Under the pieces are notes generated by a model that searched no databases, was not told the origin of the DNA, and saw only the letters and a list, made by a program, of their open reading frames with translations. A DNA stretch of 64,000 nt from Mycobacterium kiyosense (GTDB lineage Bacteria > Actinomycetota > Actinomycetes > Mycobacteriales > Mycobacteriaceae), in NCBI GenBank assembly GCA_021654635.1, contig AP025179.1, forward strand, positions 496,001 to 560,000. Direction: 5' to 3'. Position numbers and translations under genes: made by a program. Position 1 is the stretch's first letter. Each line of letters starts with the position of its first letter. Shown piece after piece: positions 1 through 8,179 of the stretch.

Positions 1-400
1 GTTGTCCGGCACCGCCCGTTCCGTCGACCCCGTTGGCGCCGTCACCGATCAGGGGGCGACCGAACAGGAAGTTGGTGGGGGCGTTGATCAGGTCGAGCAG
101 CGGCTGCAGGGGGGTTGCGGCCGCGGCTTCTGCGGCCGCGTAGGACTGCGCGCCCGCCGCCATCGCCTGGGTGAACTGCGTGTGGAACGCCGCGGCCTGA
201 CCGCTGATGGCCTGGTAAGCCTGCCCGTGGCTGCCGAACAGCGCCGCAATGGCGGTCGACACCTCGTCCTGGGCCGCGGCCAGCAGGCCGGTGGTCGACG
301 CGGCCGCGGCCGCGTTCGCTGTTTCCAGCGACGTGCCGATAACGGCGAGGTTTGACGCCGCGGCGGTCAGCACGTCGGGCGCTGCAATTAAGTACGACAT
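1..400 (-). CDS. PE_PGRS family protein, N-terminal part (cut by window edge)
   Basis: The reverse strand starts with ATG at 398-400 and stays open to the window edge, giving 133 residues of a longer protein. It begins [20 protein letters not shown], a typical PE-domain start. A YxxxE motif at residues 87-91 (YAAAE) matches the ESX/type VII secretion signal of PE proteins. After the PE domain comes the GRPLIGDG linker and the first Gly-Gly-Ala units (GTGGAG), which mark the PGRS branch. Proteins of this kind are exported to the mycobacterial surface; no enzymatic role is evident. The size of the glycine-rich part cannot be judged from this window. The start is secure because the PE domain starts exactly there. 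Confidence 0.88.
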   Translation of the reverse strand, partial: MSYLIAAPDVLTAAASNLAVIGTSLETANAAAAASTTGLLAAAQDEVSTAIAALFGSHGQAYQAISGQAAAFHTQFTQAMAAGAQSYAAAEAAAATPLQPLLDLINAPTNFLFGRPLIGDGANGVDGTGGAGQ

Positions 401-426
401 CGGGAACCGTCCACTAACTAGGTCAC

Positions 427-439
427 GACCTCAGAGGTC
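427..439. promoter_or_regulatory. 13-bp palindrome upstream of the PE_PGRS gene
   Basis: GACCTC-A-GAGGTC is a perfect inverted repeat 27 bp upstream of the PE_PGRS start codon (400, reverse strand). Its position fits an operator, but no regulator is encoded next to it, so the role is inferred only. Confidence 0.35.
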
Positions 440-621
440 TTGACATGTCCCCCGGTCATGCTGATTGGCACAAGCCGATACTGACGATAACTCGACTCGG
501 CCCAAAACAGACTAACTTTCACTCAAATAGTGATGAAATCATCCAAACGGTCTCTTGCGGCAGCTCAACCCTGCACCTGATTAGGCCTAGCGCGGGCATC
601 TTCTGCGGCATGGCATCGGTT

Positions 622-640
622 TCGGTTCTCCCCGAACCGA
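622..640. promoter_or_regulatory. Inverted repeat upstream of the CoA-transferase gene
   Basis: TCGGTTC, a 5-nt spacer (TCCCC), then GAACCGA: perfect 7-bp arms about 100 bp ahead of the CoA-transferase start. It could be an operator or an RNA hairpin. There is no T run after it, so it is unlikely to be a simple terminator. Confidence 0.35.
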
Positions 641-743
641 GTGACGGCGATCGGCCTCCCGGTCACGACAAGCGCCAGGTGAGCACCCTGACGGCGGCCC
701 ACCCGCCTGAGTCGTGGCCGATCATGCGCGCAACCATGGAGGA

Positions 744-1883
744 GTGAGTTCGCAGCAGGCCGCCTGGGGCAGTAGTGGGCTGGCCTACCTGACGGGTCGG
801 CCCGACGGCGCCCCCGACTTCTGCCGCGCCGGTGTACTCGAGCGCGCCGCCCGGATTGTCCCCGACGCGGCTGTCCTGCTCGCCGGCCGGGCCGGGTTGC
901 TGGGTCTGACCCGCGGTGGTCGCGTGTCGGCCGGCGGCGCCTCCCGGCTACTGCAGGCCCGTGACGGCTGGTGTGCCATCACGTTGTCCCGCGCCGACGA
1001 TGTCGCTGTGCTGCCCGCGCTGTTGTGCGAAGACGAGGTGCCCGACGACCCCTGGCCGGTGCTGCAGCGCTGGGTGGCGACGCGGGCGTCGACCGAGATA
1101 CTCGATCGGGCCGAACTGCTCGACATCCCCGCCGCCGCCCTCGGGGAGGCCGCCGCGGCACCGCCGCGGATTCGCCGGATGGCCCCGCGGGGTCCGGTGC
1201 GCAGCACGGCCGGTTTGCTGGTGGCCGATCTGTCCTCGATGTGGGCCGGTCCGCTGTGCGGGTACCTGCTGGCCCGGGCGGGCGCCACCGTCGTGAAGGT
1301 GGAAAGCCCTGTCCGGCCCGACGGCACCCGCGCCGGCGACAGCGCCTTCTTCGACTGGATCAACGCGGGCAAGCTGTCCTGCTGCCTGGATTTCGACGGG
1401 CACGCCGACGAACTGCGCGCGCTGCTGACGGCCGCCGACGTGGTGATCGAAGCGTCCCGCCCGGACGGGCTGGCGCGCCGCCGGCTCGGCCCCGAGGATC
1501 TCGAGCCGCGGCCCGGTCGGGTCTGGCTGCGGATCCGCGGTCACGTTTCACGGCGGCCGGCGTTCGGCGACGACGCCGCCGTGGCCGGCGGTTTGGTCGG
1601 CCGCGGTCCGGTGTTCTGCGGCGATGCGATCGCCGACCCGCTGGCCGGGCTGGAAGCATTCGGCGTGGTGTGCGAATCGTTGGAGCGCGGCGGTGGTGAG
1701 CTGATCGAGGTGTGCATGGCCGCCGTCGCCGCGACGTACGCCGCGCTGCCCGCCGGCCCGGCGGTCGCGCCGGTCGAGGCGCCCGCGCCGTCTCCACCGC
1801 TGGTCGCCGGGAAGGCCGCCGCCTTGGGCGCCGACAACGAGGCGGTGCGCCGCTTGGTCGCGAACCGACGCTGCCCATGTTGA
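744..1883 (+). CDS. CoA-transferase family III (CaiB/BaiF) protein
   Basis: About 379 residues. The central part (LLVADLSSMWAGPLCGYLLA, then ATVVKVESP, RPDGTR and the NAGKLSCCLDF stretch) matches class III CoA-transferases of the CaiB/BaiF type, which move CoA between carboxylic acids through an aspartyl-CoA intermediate. The N-terminal segment with WGSSGLAYLTGRPDG resembles the extended mycobacterial members. The start is uncertain: GTG 744 directly follows GGAGG at 738-742, which is very close, and GTG 714 is the other in-frame option. The stop overlaps the ATG of the next gene (1877), so the two are probably cotranscribed and translationally coupled. The acyl substrate cannot be told from sequence. 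Confidence 0.8.
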   Translation: MSSQQAAWGSSGLAYLTGRPDGAPDFCRAGVLERAARIVPDAAVLLAGRAGLLGLTRGGRVSAGGASRLLQARDGWCAITLSRADDVAVLPALLCEDEVPDDPWPVLQRWVATRASTEILDRAELLDIPAAALGEAAAAPPRIRRMAPRGPVRSTAGLLVADLSSMWAGPLCGYLLARAGATVVKVESPVRPDGTRAGDSAFFDWINAGKLSCCLDFDGHADELRALLTAADVVIEASRPDGLARRRLGPEDLEPRPGRVWLRIRGHVSRRPAFGDDAAVAGGLVGRGPVFCGDAIADPLAGLEAFGVVCESLERGGGELIEVCMAAVAATYAALPAGPAVAPVEAPAPSPPLVAGKAAALGADNEAVRRLVANRRCPC

Positions 1884-3180
1884 TTCAGCGGGCCACGCTG
1901 CTGGACGGGTGCGGCGTCGATATCCGGGTCGGCGCGCGGATCGAGGAGGTGGGCCAGCGCTTGGCGCCGCGACGCGGGGAGGGCGTGCTGGACGCCGGCG
2001 GCGGCACGGTGCTGCCCGGATTGCACGACCACCACGTGCACCTGCGTTCGGCGGCCTCCGCGCTGGATTCGCTGTCGGTTGGTCCGCCTGCCGTGTTCAC
2101 CGAAGAGCAACTCCGACAAGCACTTTCGTCTGCGGTGCCCGGGCCGGACGGTTGGATTCGCGCTGTCGGCTATCACGAGTCGGTGGCCGGGGAGCTGAAC
2201 CGGGCCACCTTGGATGCGGTACTGGCCAACGTTCCGGTGCGCATTCAGCACCGCAGCGGCGCGCTGTGGATGCTCAACTCCGCTGCGCTGGGGCGGGTGG
2301 GTCTGGCCGCGCATCCTGACGGGCGGCTGCGCAGCGCGGACCCGTGGTCGGAGGCGCTGCAGCGGCGCGAAACCGATCTCGCCGAACTAAGTCGGCGCAT
2401 CACCGCGACCGGTGTCACCGGAGTCACCGACGCCACCCCGGATATCGATGCGGCAGAACTGATCTCGCTGATGATGGCGCACCGCAGCGGCGAATTCCGG
2501 CCCGGCATCCGGTTGTTGTCGCCGGGCAAGAGGATTCTGCACGACGACGGCCTGGATCTGGATGCGCTGGCTGAGTGGATCGCGCAACGGCACGCGCTGG
2601 GGCAGCCGGTCGCCGTGCACTGCGTGACAGCCGCCCAGCTGGTGGTGACGATCGCGGCGTTGCGCGTGGCCGGCAGCCATCCGTTCGATCGGATCGAGCA
2701 CGCCGCCGTCGTCGCCGACGACAATGTTGCCGACTTGGCCGAGCTGGGTGTCACCGTGGTGACCCAGCCCAACTTCGTCGCCGAGCGGGGGGGACCAGTA
2801 CCTGACCGACGTGCCGGCCCACGAACACGACCAGCCTGTGGCGGGTCGCGTCGTTGCTGGATGCTCAGATCCCGGTCGCGTTGTCGACGGACATGCCGTT
2901 CGGACACGGCGACCCGTGGGCGGCGATGCGGGCCGCGGTTTCTCGCACCACGCGCAGTGGCGCCGTGTTGAATGCGAGCGAATGTGTCTCGGGGCGAACG
3001 GCTTTGACGATGTTTCTGGGCTGGCCGGATCGCCCGGACCGGCCGCGCACGGTGGAGATCGGGGAGCCGGGCGATTTGTGTGTGCTTTCCGAACCGCCCG
3101 CGGTGGTGCTGGCAGAACTGGATGCCGGACTGGTGGCGGCCACCGTGATCAGGGGCGAACTCGTCTACTTCGCCATGTGA
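1877..3180 (+). CDS. Amidohydrolase family protein (YtcJ-like), interrupted by two +1 frameshifts
   Basis: Metal-dependent amidohydrolase-3 type protein. The first part (ATG 1877) carries the HDHHVHLR metal-binding motif, a later AVHCVTA histidine and FDRIEHAA. The last part, in another frame from about 2836, reads STDMPFGHGDPW and ends at 3180. Two single-base insertions explain the break: seven G where six are expected at 2787-2793, and an extra C at 2835-2836. Removing both restores one continuous frame of about 433 residues, with the intervening stretch reading DQYLTDVPAHEHDQ. It overlaps the CoA-transferase gene by 7 bp and runs 16 bp into the convergent lipW 3' end. Whether the breaks are real or sequence errors is unresolved. 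Substrate unknown. Confidence 0.75.
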
Positions 3181-4073
3181 CCGAACAGGGCCGGTCGCAG
3201 CGCGTCGCACTGCATCCCGAAAAACTGTTGCGAGACACCGGCTTTGGAGGCCACCAGGTCGAAGCCGTGAAACGCGCCCGGGATCGTCTCGAGTTGGCAG
3301 GGCACTCCGGCTTCGGTGAGCCGGCGCGCGTATTCGACGTCTTCGTCGTGAAACAGGTCGTGGGTGCCGACGCCGATCCACGCCGGCGGCAGCCCGCTCA
3401 GATCGGTGCGGCGCGCCGGGACTGCGCGAGTGGGGTCGGCGTTGCCCAGATAGGAGGTCCAGCCGAACCGGTTGGCCGCCGGGTCCCACAGCCGGAAGTT
3501 CGGGTCGGCCGGCGCCGCGGAGCTGCGGTCGTCGAGCATCGGGTAGACCAGCAGCTGAAAGGCGGGCGTGAGTTCGCCGCGGTCGCGGGCCAGCAGCGCC
3601 AGCGCCGCCGCCAGGCCGCCGCCCGCGCTGGCTCCCCCGATGGCGACCCGGTCGCGGTCCACTGCGGGCAACGCGGCCAGCCACTCGAGCACCGCGTAGC
3701 AGTCCTCGAGGGGAGCGGGGTAGGGGTGCTCGGGGGCCAGCCGATATTCCACTGACGCCACGGTGATCCCCAGTCTGCTGCTAAAACGCAGGCACAGCTC
3801 GTCGTCCTGTTGCGCCGAACCCAGCACGTAGCCGCCGCCGTGGATCCATAGCATCGCCGGGCCCGGCTCGAGCGCCTCGGTGGGCCGGTACAGCCGCGCG
3901 CCGGCGCCGGACGGCAGGGTGAGGACCTCGACGTCTTTCGGGGTCCGGCCCAGCCGGGTTTGCAGTCCCATCACGGCACGTATCAGCGGCAACGTGCGGG
4001 GGCTGGCCAGCCGCTTCGGGGCAAACCGGGCGATGCGGCGCAGATCGGGGTGGACGTCGGCGTTGGCTGCCAT
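3165..4073 (-). CDS. lipW: Esterase LipW (hormone-sensitive lipase family)
   Basis: Alpha/beta-hydrolase of the HSL family, which cleaves short-chain carboxyl esters. The oxyanion motif HGGG lies at residues 78-81 and the nucleophile motif GASAG around Ser149; Asp (GTHDLFHDED) and His (GAFHGFD) near the C-terminus complete the triad. ATG 4073 was chosen over an upstream in-frame TTG at 4088 because it gives 302 residues, the length I recall for M. tuberculosis LipW (Rv0217c), and begins just before the conserved DVHPDLRRIARF. No signal peptide is evident. It is convergent with, and overlaps by 16 bp, the amidohydrolase gene. Confidence 0.87.
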   Translation of the reverse strand: MAANADVHPDLRRIARFAPKRLASPRTLPLIRAVMGLQTRLGRTPKDVEVLTLPSGAGARLYRPTEALEPGPAMLWIHGGGYVLGSAQQDDELCLRFSSRLGITVASVEYRLAPEHPYPAPLEDCYAVLEWLAALPAVDRDRVAIGGASAGGGLAAALALLARDRGELTPAFQLLVYPMLDDRSSAAPADPNFRLWDPAANRFGWTSYLGNADPTRAVPARRTDLSGLPPAWIGVGTHDLFHDEDVEYARRLTEAGVPCQLETIPGAFHGFDLVASKAGVSQQFFGMQCDALRPALFGHMAK

Positions 4074-4460
4074 CGGACCAGTATCCAAGTTGCCCGCCGG
4101 CGGCTTCTCAAGGGGTGGTCGGCCGCCGTACCTAAGTCCGAATATTGTTCTAAATCAACGTATTTCGATGTGTAAGATGGGTGAAGCCCGCCATGGAAGC
4201 TCAAAACTGCTGGGCTGCAACAGGTTTAGATGAAATCACCGGAAGTTTCGGGGTCCGGCCCGCCTGCGCCGAGCCGGAGCGGCTTCAGACCTGGACGGAT
4301 CCCCACCCGGGATCACCCCAGTAGCAAACACCGAAATGATCCCTGAGCATGCATCGGTCAACCCCCCGGCAAGCCCAGTACAACGAGTTTTCGGACTGGG
4401 GGCACGCAACCGCGAGATATTGCTGGGTTATTACCCGTCAGTAGGGGTACGCTCCCCTGC
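4074..4460. other. Divergent intergenic region between lipW and lipC
   Basis: A stretch of 387 bp between two divergent esterase genes. M. tuberculosis has Rv0218 and Rv0219 here; I find no trace of either. An AT-rich island at 4138-4180 probably carries the lipW promoter. The phrase TTTCGGGGTCCGGCCC occurs both inside lipW (about 3936) and here (about 4246), possibly a small duplication. No RNA gene or terminator is seen. Confidence 0.5.
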
Positions 4461-5660
4461 ATGACGTCGACTGGACAGTCCAAATCCTGCGTCAAGTGGA
4501 TGTTGCGGGCTGGTCCCGCGGACTACCTGCTGGCACTGAGTCGCGCGGGGGCAGCGCTGCCGGTCATCGGCAAGCACCTGGAACCGCTGGGCACCGTCAC
4601 CGCGATGAGCGTGTGGGGGATGCGCTTCGCTCCCGAACTGGTGACCGCCACCGCCAAGGGGCGGTTCGCCCCGGGCAGCGGCGAGGTGCGCCGGCGCGAG
4701 CGGGACAGCACCAACGACGTCTCGATCGCGGCGCTGCGCGGAACCGTCTCTCCGGAGGAGCTGGACCTGGAGTGGCCGGCGGCCGACCGCCGGCCACCGT
4801 TCTGGGAAGCGCTGCGCCGCAGCAAGTATCTGCACCGCCGCGGCGTGCACTACGGCGACCACCCCGCGCAGACGCTGGATGTGTGGCGGCGTAAGGACCT
4901 GCCCGCCGAACCCGCTCCGGTGTTGGTGTTCGTGCCCGGTGGGGCCTGGGTACACGGCAGCACCGTCATGCAGGGCACCGCGCTGATGTCGCGGCTGGCC
5001 GAGCAGGGCTGGGTGTGCCTGGCGATCAATTACCGGGTCTCACCGCACAACCGCTGGCCGCGGCACATCACCGACGTCAAGACCGCCATCGCCTGGGCGC
5101 GGGCCAATGTCGACAAGTTCGGTGGCGACCGCAGTTTCGTCGCGGTCGCGGGCTGCTCGGCCGGCGGGCACCTGGCCGCGTTGGCCGGCCTCACCGACGA
5201 CGACCCGGCCCATCAGGCGCGGCTGCCCGAGGGCGCCGACAGCTCGGTCGACGCCGTGGTCGGCATCTACGGCCGGTACTGCTGGGAAGACCGCTCCACG
5301 CCCGAGCGGGAACGGTTCGTCCAGTTCCTGGAGCGGGTGGTGGTGCAGCGTTCGATCGACCGCAACCCCGACGTGTTCCGCGACGCCTCTCCGATGGCGC
5401 GGGTGCACCGAAATGCGCCGCCGTTCTTGGTGATTCACGGCAGCCGGGACAGTGTGATCCCGGTGGCGCAGGCGCGCAGCTTCGTCGAGCGGCTGCGGTC
5501 GGTGTCCGCGTCGCTGGTCAACTATGTGGAGCTGCCCGGCGCCGGTCACGGCTTCGACATGACCGACGGCCCCCGGGCCGGCGCGATGGCCCACGCCACC
5601 GCCCTGTTCCTCAACCAGGTGCACCGCACCCGGACACAGTTCGCCAAAGAGGTCATCTGA
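4461..5660 (+). CDS. lipC: Esterase/lipase LipC
   Basis: Alpha/beta-hydrolase of 399 residues, close to M. tuberculosis LipC (Rv0220, about 403), a cell-surface esterase. The oxyanion-type motif is VPGGAWVHG (158-166), the nucleophile elbow GCSAGG (Ser233), and the acid and base are in HGSRDSVIP and GAGHGFDM near the C-terminus. The N-terminal 110 residues form a mycobacterial extension of unknown role. It starts a same-strand run lipC, WS/DGAT, echA1 with gaps of 43 and 59 bp, which suggests an operon handling acyl esters. The ATG lacks an obvious ribosome site, so translation may be leaderless or the site weak. Confidence 0.88.
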   Translation: MTSTGQSKSCVKWMLRAGPADYLLALSRAGAALPVIGKHLEPLGTVTAMSVWGMRFAPELVTATAKGRFAPGSGEVRRRERDSTNDVSIAALRGTVSPEELDLEWPAADRRPPFWEALRRSKYLHRRGVHYGDHPAQTLDVWRRKDLPAEPAPVLVFVPGGAWVHGSTVMQGTALMSRLAEQGWVCLAINYRVSPHNRWPRHITDVKTAIAWARANVDKFGGDRSFVAVAGCSAGGHLAALAGLTDDDPAHQARLPEGADSSVDAVVGIYGRYCWEDRSTPERERFVQFLERVVVQRSIDRNPDVFRDASPMARVHRNAPPFLVIHGSRDSVIPVAQARSFVERLRSVSASLVNYVELPGAGHGFDMTDGPRAGAMAHATALFLNQVHRTRTQFAKEVI

Positions 5661-5703
5661 TAACCGGCCGCTTGTAAGGTCGCGCTATGGCTAGGGAACT
5701 GCG

Positions 5704-7113
5704 GTGAAACGGCTCACCGGCTGGGACGCGGTACTGCTGTACAGCGAGACGCCCAATGTGCACATGCACACCGTCAAGGTCGCCGTCATCGAGTTGGACG
5801 CGGCCAGGCGGGGATTCACCATCGACGCGTTCCGCGAGGTCATCAAGGGCCGGATGGACAAGCTGGTCCCGCTCGGCTATCAGCTGATCGACGTGCCGTA
5901 CAAGTTCCACCACCCGATGTGGCGGGAGAACTGCGAGATCGACTTCGAGTATCACGTCCGGCCGTGGCGGGTGCCGGCGCCGGGCGGCCGTCGCGAGCTC
6001 GACGGGGCGGTCGGGCAGATCGCCAGCACGCCGCTGGACCGTGCCCGTCCGCTGTGGGAGATGTACTTCGTCGAGGGTCTGGCCAACGACCGGATCGCGG
6101 TGGTGCTCAAGATCCATCACGCGCTGGCCGACGGCGTCGCATCGGCGAATCTGATGGCCCACGGCATGGATTTGATGCCGACGCCGCAGTCCGAGTCCTA
6201 CCAACCCGATCCCGCTCCCACCAAGCGCGAGTTGATGAGCACGGCGTTCGTCGACCACATGCGGCACATCAAGCGGATCCCGGGAACGCTCGCCTACACC
6301 GCGCAGGGCATCGGCCGGGTGCGACGCAGTTCGCGCAAGCTGTCACCGGAGCTCACCCGCCCGATCGAGCCACCGCCGTCGTTCATGAACCACATGCTCA
6401 CCCCGGAACGCAGGTTCGCCACCGCGACGCTGGCGCTGGCCGACGTCAAGGAGACCGGCAAGAAGCTCGGCGCGACGATCAACGACATGGTGCTGGCCAT
6501 GTCCAGCGGTGCGCTGCGCACCCTGTTGTTGCGCTACGACGGCAAGGCCGAGGCGCTGCTGGCCTCGGTGCCGGTGGCCTACGACTTCTCCCCGGAACGC
6601 ATCTCCGGCAACCATTTCAGCGGGATGATGGTCACAATTCCGACCGACGTGGACGACCCGCTGAAAAGGGTGCAGGCCGCGCACGACAGTGCGGTCTCGG
6701 CCAAGGAGAGCCACCAGTTGCTGGGGCCGGAACTGATCAGCCGGTGGGCCGCGTATTGGCCGCCGCGTGCGACCGAGGCCATGTTCCGGTGGCTGTCCAG
6801 CCGCGACGGGCAGAACAAGGTGCTGAACCTGAACATCTCCAACGTCCCGGGTCCCCGCGAGCGCGGCCGGGTGGGCGGCGCGCTGGTCACCGAGATCTAT
6901 TCGGTGGGCCCGCTGACCGCGGGCAGCGGCTTGAACATCACCGTGTGGAGTTACGTCGACCAGCTCAACATCTCGGTGCTTACCGACGGCGCGACGGTCG
7001 ATGACCCGCACGAGGTGACCGCGGCGATGATCGCCGACTTCGTCGAAATACGCAGGGCGGCAGGTCTTTCCGAGGAGTTGACGGTGGTCCCGGAGGCGAT
7101 GGCTCAAGCCTGA
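5704..7113 (+). CDS. Wax ester synthase/diacylglycerol acyltransferase (Rv0221-like)
   Basis: A 469-residue WS/DGAT enzyme, which joins acyl-CoA to diacylglycerol or fatty alcohols to build storage lipid. The condensation-type active site HHALADG is at residues 138-144, preceded by the conserved PLDRARPLWEMYFVEGL. Further family landmarks are NDMVLA, the VPV run and the C-terminal NISNVPGP. The gene begins with GTG 5704; a six-codon ORF (ATG 5687) ends across this start (TGA 5705-5707), possibly a coupling leader. Position after lipC equals Rv0221 in M. tuberculosis. Confidence 0.9.
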   Translation: MKRLTGWDAVLLYSETPNVHMHTVKVAVIELDAARRGFTIDAFREVIKGRMDKLVPLGYQLIDVPYKFHHPMWRENCEIDFEYHVRPWRVPAPGGRRELDGAVGQIASTPLDRARPLWEMYFVEGLANDRIAVVLKIHHALADGVASANLMAHGMDLMPTPQSESYQPDPAPTKRELMSTAFVDHMRHIKRIPGTLAYTAQGIGRVRRSSRKLSPELTRPIEPPPSFMNHMLTPERRFATATLALADVKETGKKLGATINDMVLAMSSGALRTLLLRYDGKAEALLASVPVAYDFSPERISGNHFSGMMVTIPTDVDDPLKRVQAAHDSAVSAKESHQLLGPELISRWAAYWPPRATEAMFRWLSSRDGQNKVLNLNISNVPGPRERGRVGGALVTEIYSVGPLTAGSGLNITVWSYVDQLNISVLTDGATVDDPHEVTAAMIADFVEIRRAAGLSEELTVVPEAMAQA

Positions 7114-7172
7114 GCGGGCTTTACACGCACCGGCCGGTTCGTCACGCGGGGTGGCGGCTAACATCTCCCCTT

Positions 7173-7949
7173 GTGAGCGACGAAGCTACCGAACCCGAGG
7201 TCCTGGTCGAACAGCGTGACCGGATCCTGGTCATCACCATCAACCGTCCCAAGGCCAAGAACGCGGTCAATTCCGCGGTGGCTCATGGGCTCGCCGACGC
7301 CATGGACCGACTCGACGGCGACGCCGGCCTGTCGGTGGCCGTCCTGACCGGAGCCGGTGGCTCGTTCTGCGCGGGCATGGACCTCAAGGCCTTCGCCCGC
7401 GGCGAGCTGCCCATCGTCGAGGGCCGCGGCATGGGGTTCACCGAGCGTCCGCCGGAGAAGCCACTCATCGCCGCGGTGGAGGGTTACGCGCTGGCCGGTG
7501 GCACCGAGCTGGCGCTGGCCACGGATTTGATTGTGGCAGCCAAGGATTCGGCGTTCGGCATCCCGGAGGTCAAGCGCGGCCTGGTGGCCGGCGGCGGGGG
7601 ACTGCTACGGCTGCCCGAGCGCATCCCGTACGCCATTGCCATGGAGCTGGCGCTGACCGGTGACAACCTGTCCGCCGAACGCGCCCACGAGCTGGGTCTG
7701 GTGAACGTGCTCGCCGAACCGGGCGAGGTGCTGGACGCCGCGCTGAAGCTGGCCGAGAAGATCGCCGCCAACGGCCCGCTTGCGGTGGCCGCGAGCAAGA
7801 AGATCATCGTGGAGTCCCGCGGTTGGAGCCGCGACACCATGTTCGCCGAGCAGATCAAGATCCTGGGTCCGGTGTTCGCCTCCAACGACGCCAAGGAGGG
7901 CGCGATCGCGTTCGCCGAGAAGCGCCCGGCGCGCTGGACCGGCACCTGA
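7173..7949 (+). CDS. echA1: Enoyl-CoA hydratase EchA1
   Basis: Crotonase-fold protein of 258 residues acting on 2-enoyl-CoA in beta-oxidation. The oxyanion segment GSFCAGMDLKAF and the catalytic segment FGIPEVKRGLVAGGGG with its conserved Glu are intact, as is the ALAGGTELALA core. GTG 7173 is used as start. Gene order after the WS/DGAT gene and length match Rv0222. Confidence 0.9.
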   Translation: MSDEATEPEVLVEQRDRILVITINRPKAKNAVNSAVAHGLADAMDRLDGDAGLSVAVLTGAGGSFCAGMDLKAFARGELPIVEGRGMGFTERPPEKPLIAAVEGYALAGGTELALATDLIVAAKDSAFGIPEVKRGLVAGGGGLLRLPERIPYAIAMELALTGDNLSAERAHELGLVNVLAEPGEVLDAALKLAEKIAANGPLAVAASKKIIVESRGWSRDTMFAEQIKILGPVFASNDAKEGAIAFAEKRPARWTGT

Positions 7950-7979
7950 TCCGACAACACCGGCCGTCGTCGCGCCGTC

Positions 7980-8102
7980 GGGATTCCTGATCTGCTCACC
8001 GCCACACTGGCCGCCGCGCACCGGCTAACGGTGGTTCACTACGACGCCGGCTTGGTCGGGGCCTTCGATCATCGGTGGGTGCTGCCCCGAGGCAGCATCT
8101 GA
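7980..8102 (+). pseudogene. C-terminal remnant of a VapC-type PIN-domain toxin
   Basis: The forward frame 7980-8102 reads IPDLLTATLAAAHRLTVVHY followed by a divergent stretch and HRWVLPRGSI, then TGA. This matches the last third of mycobacterial VapC toxins, where DLL and VHYD carry active-site acidic residues. No start codon, N-terminal half or vapB is present upstream; the fragment begins about 30 bp after echA1. It is therefore a relic of a lost toxin-antitoxin module. Identity rests on about 40 codons only. Confidence 0.6.
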
Positions 8103-8179
8103 GCATCATCTAGACTAAGTTGCTAGTTACACTATGGCCAGGATTTGTAAAGGGTCGGGGATCCCGGAGGGGATTTGAT

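Larger units (their letters stand above)
401..743. other. Divergent intergenic region
   Basis: About 340 bp without a gene between the reverse-strand PE_PGRS gene and the forward CoA-transferase gene. It is visibly more AT-rich between about 465 and 560 than its surroundings, as expected for promoters. It holds two inverted repeats, listed separately. I see no convincing -10/-35 pair or RNA gene. Confidence 0.5.

Noticed and set aside
2245..3684. 479-residue reverse-strand frame
   Set aside because: It lies antisense over the amidohydrolase and lipW; its product is Arg/Gly-rich without any domain, a codon-bias shadow.
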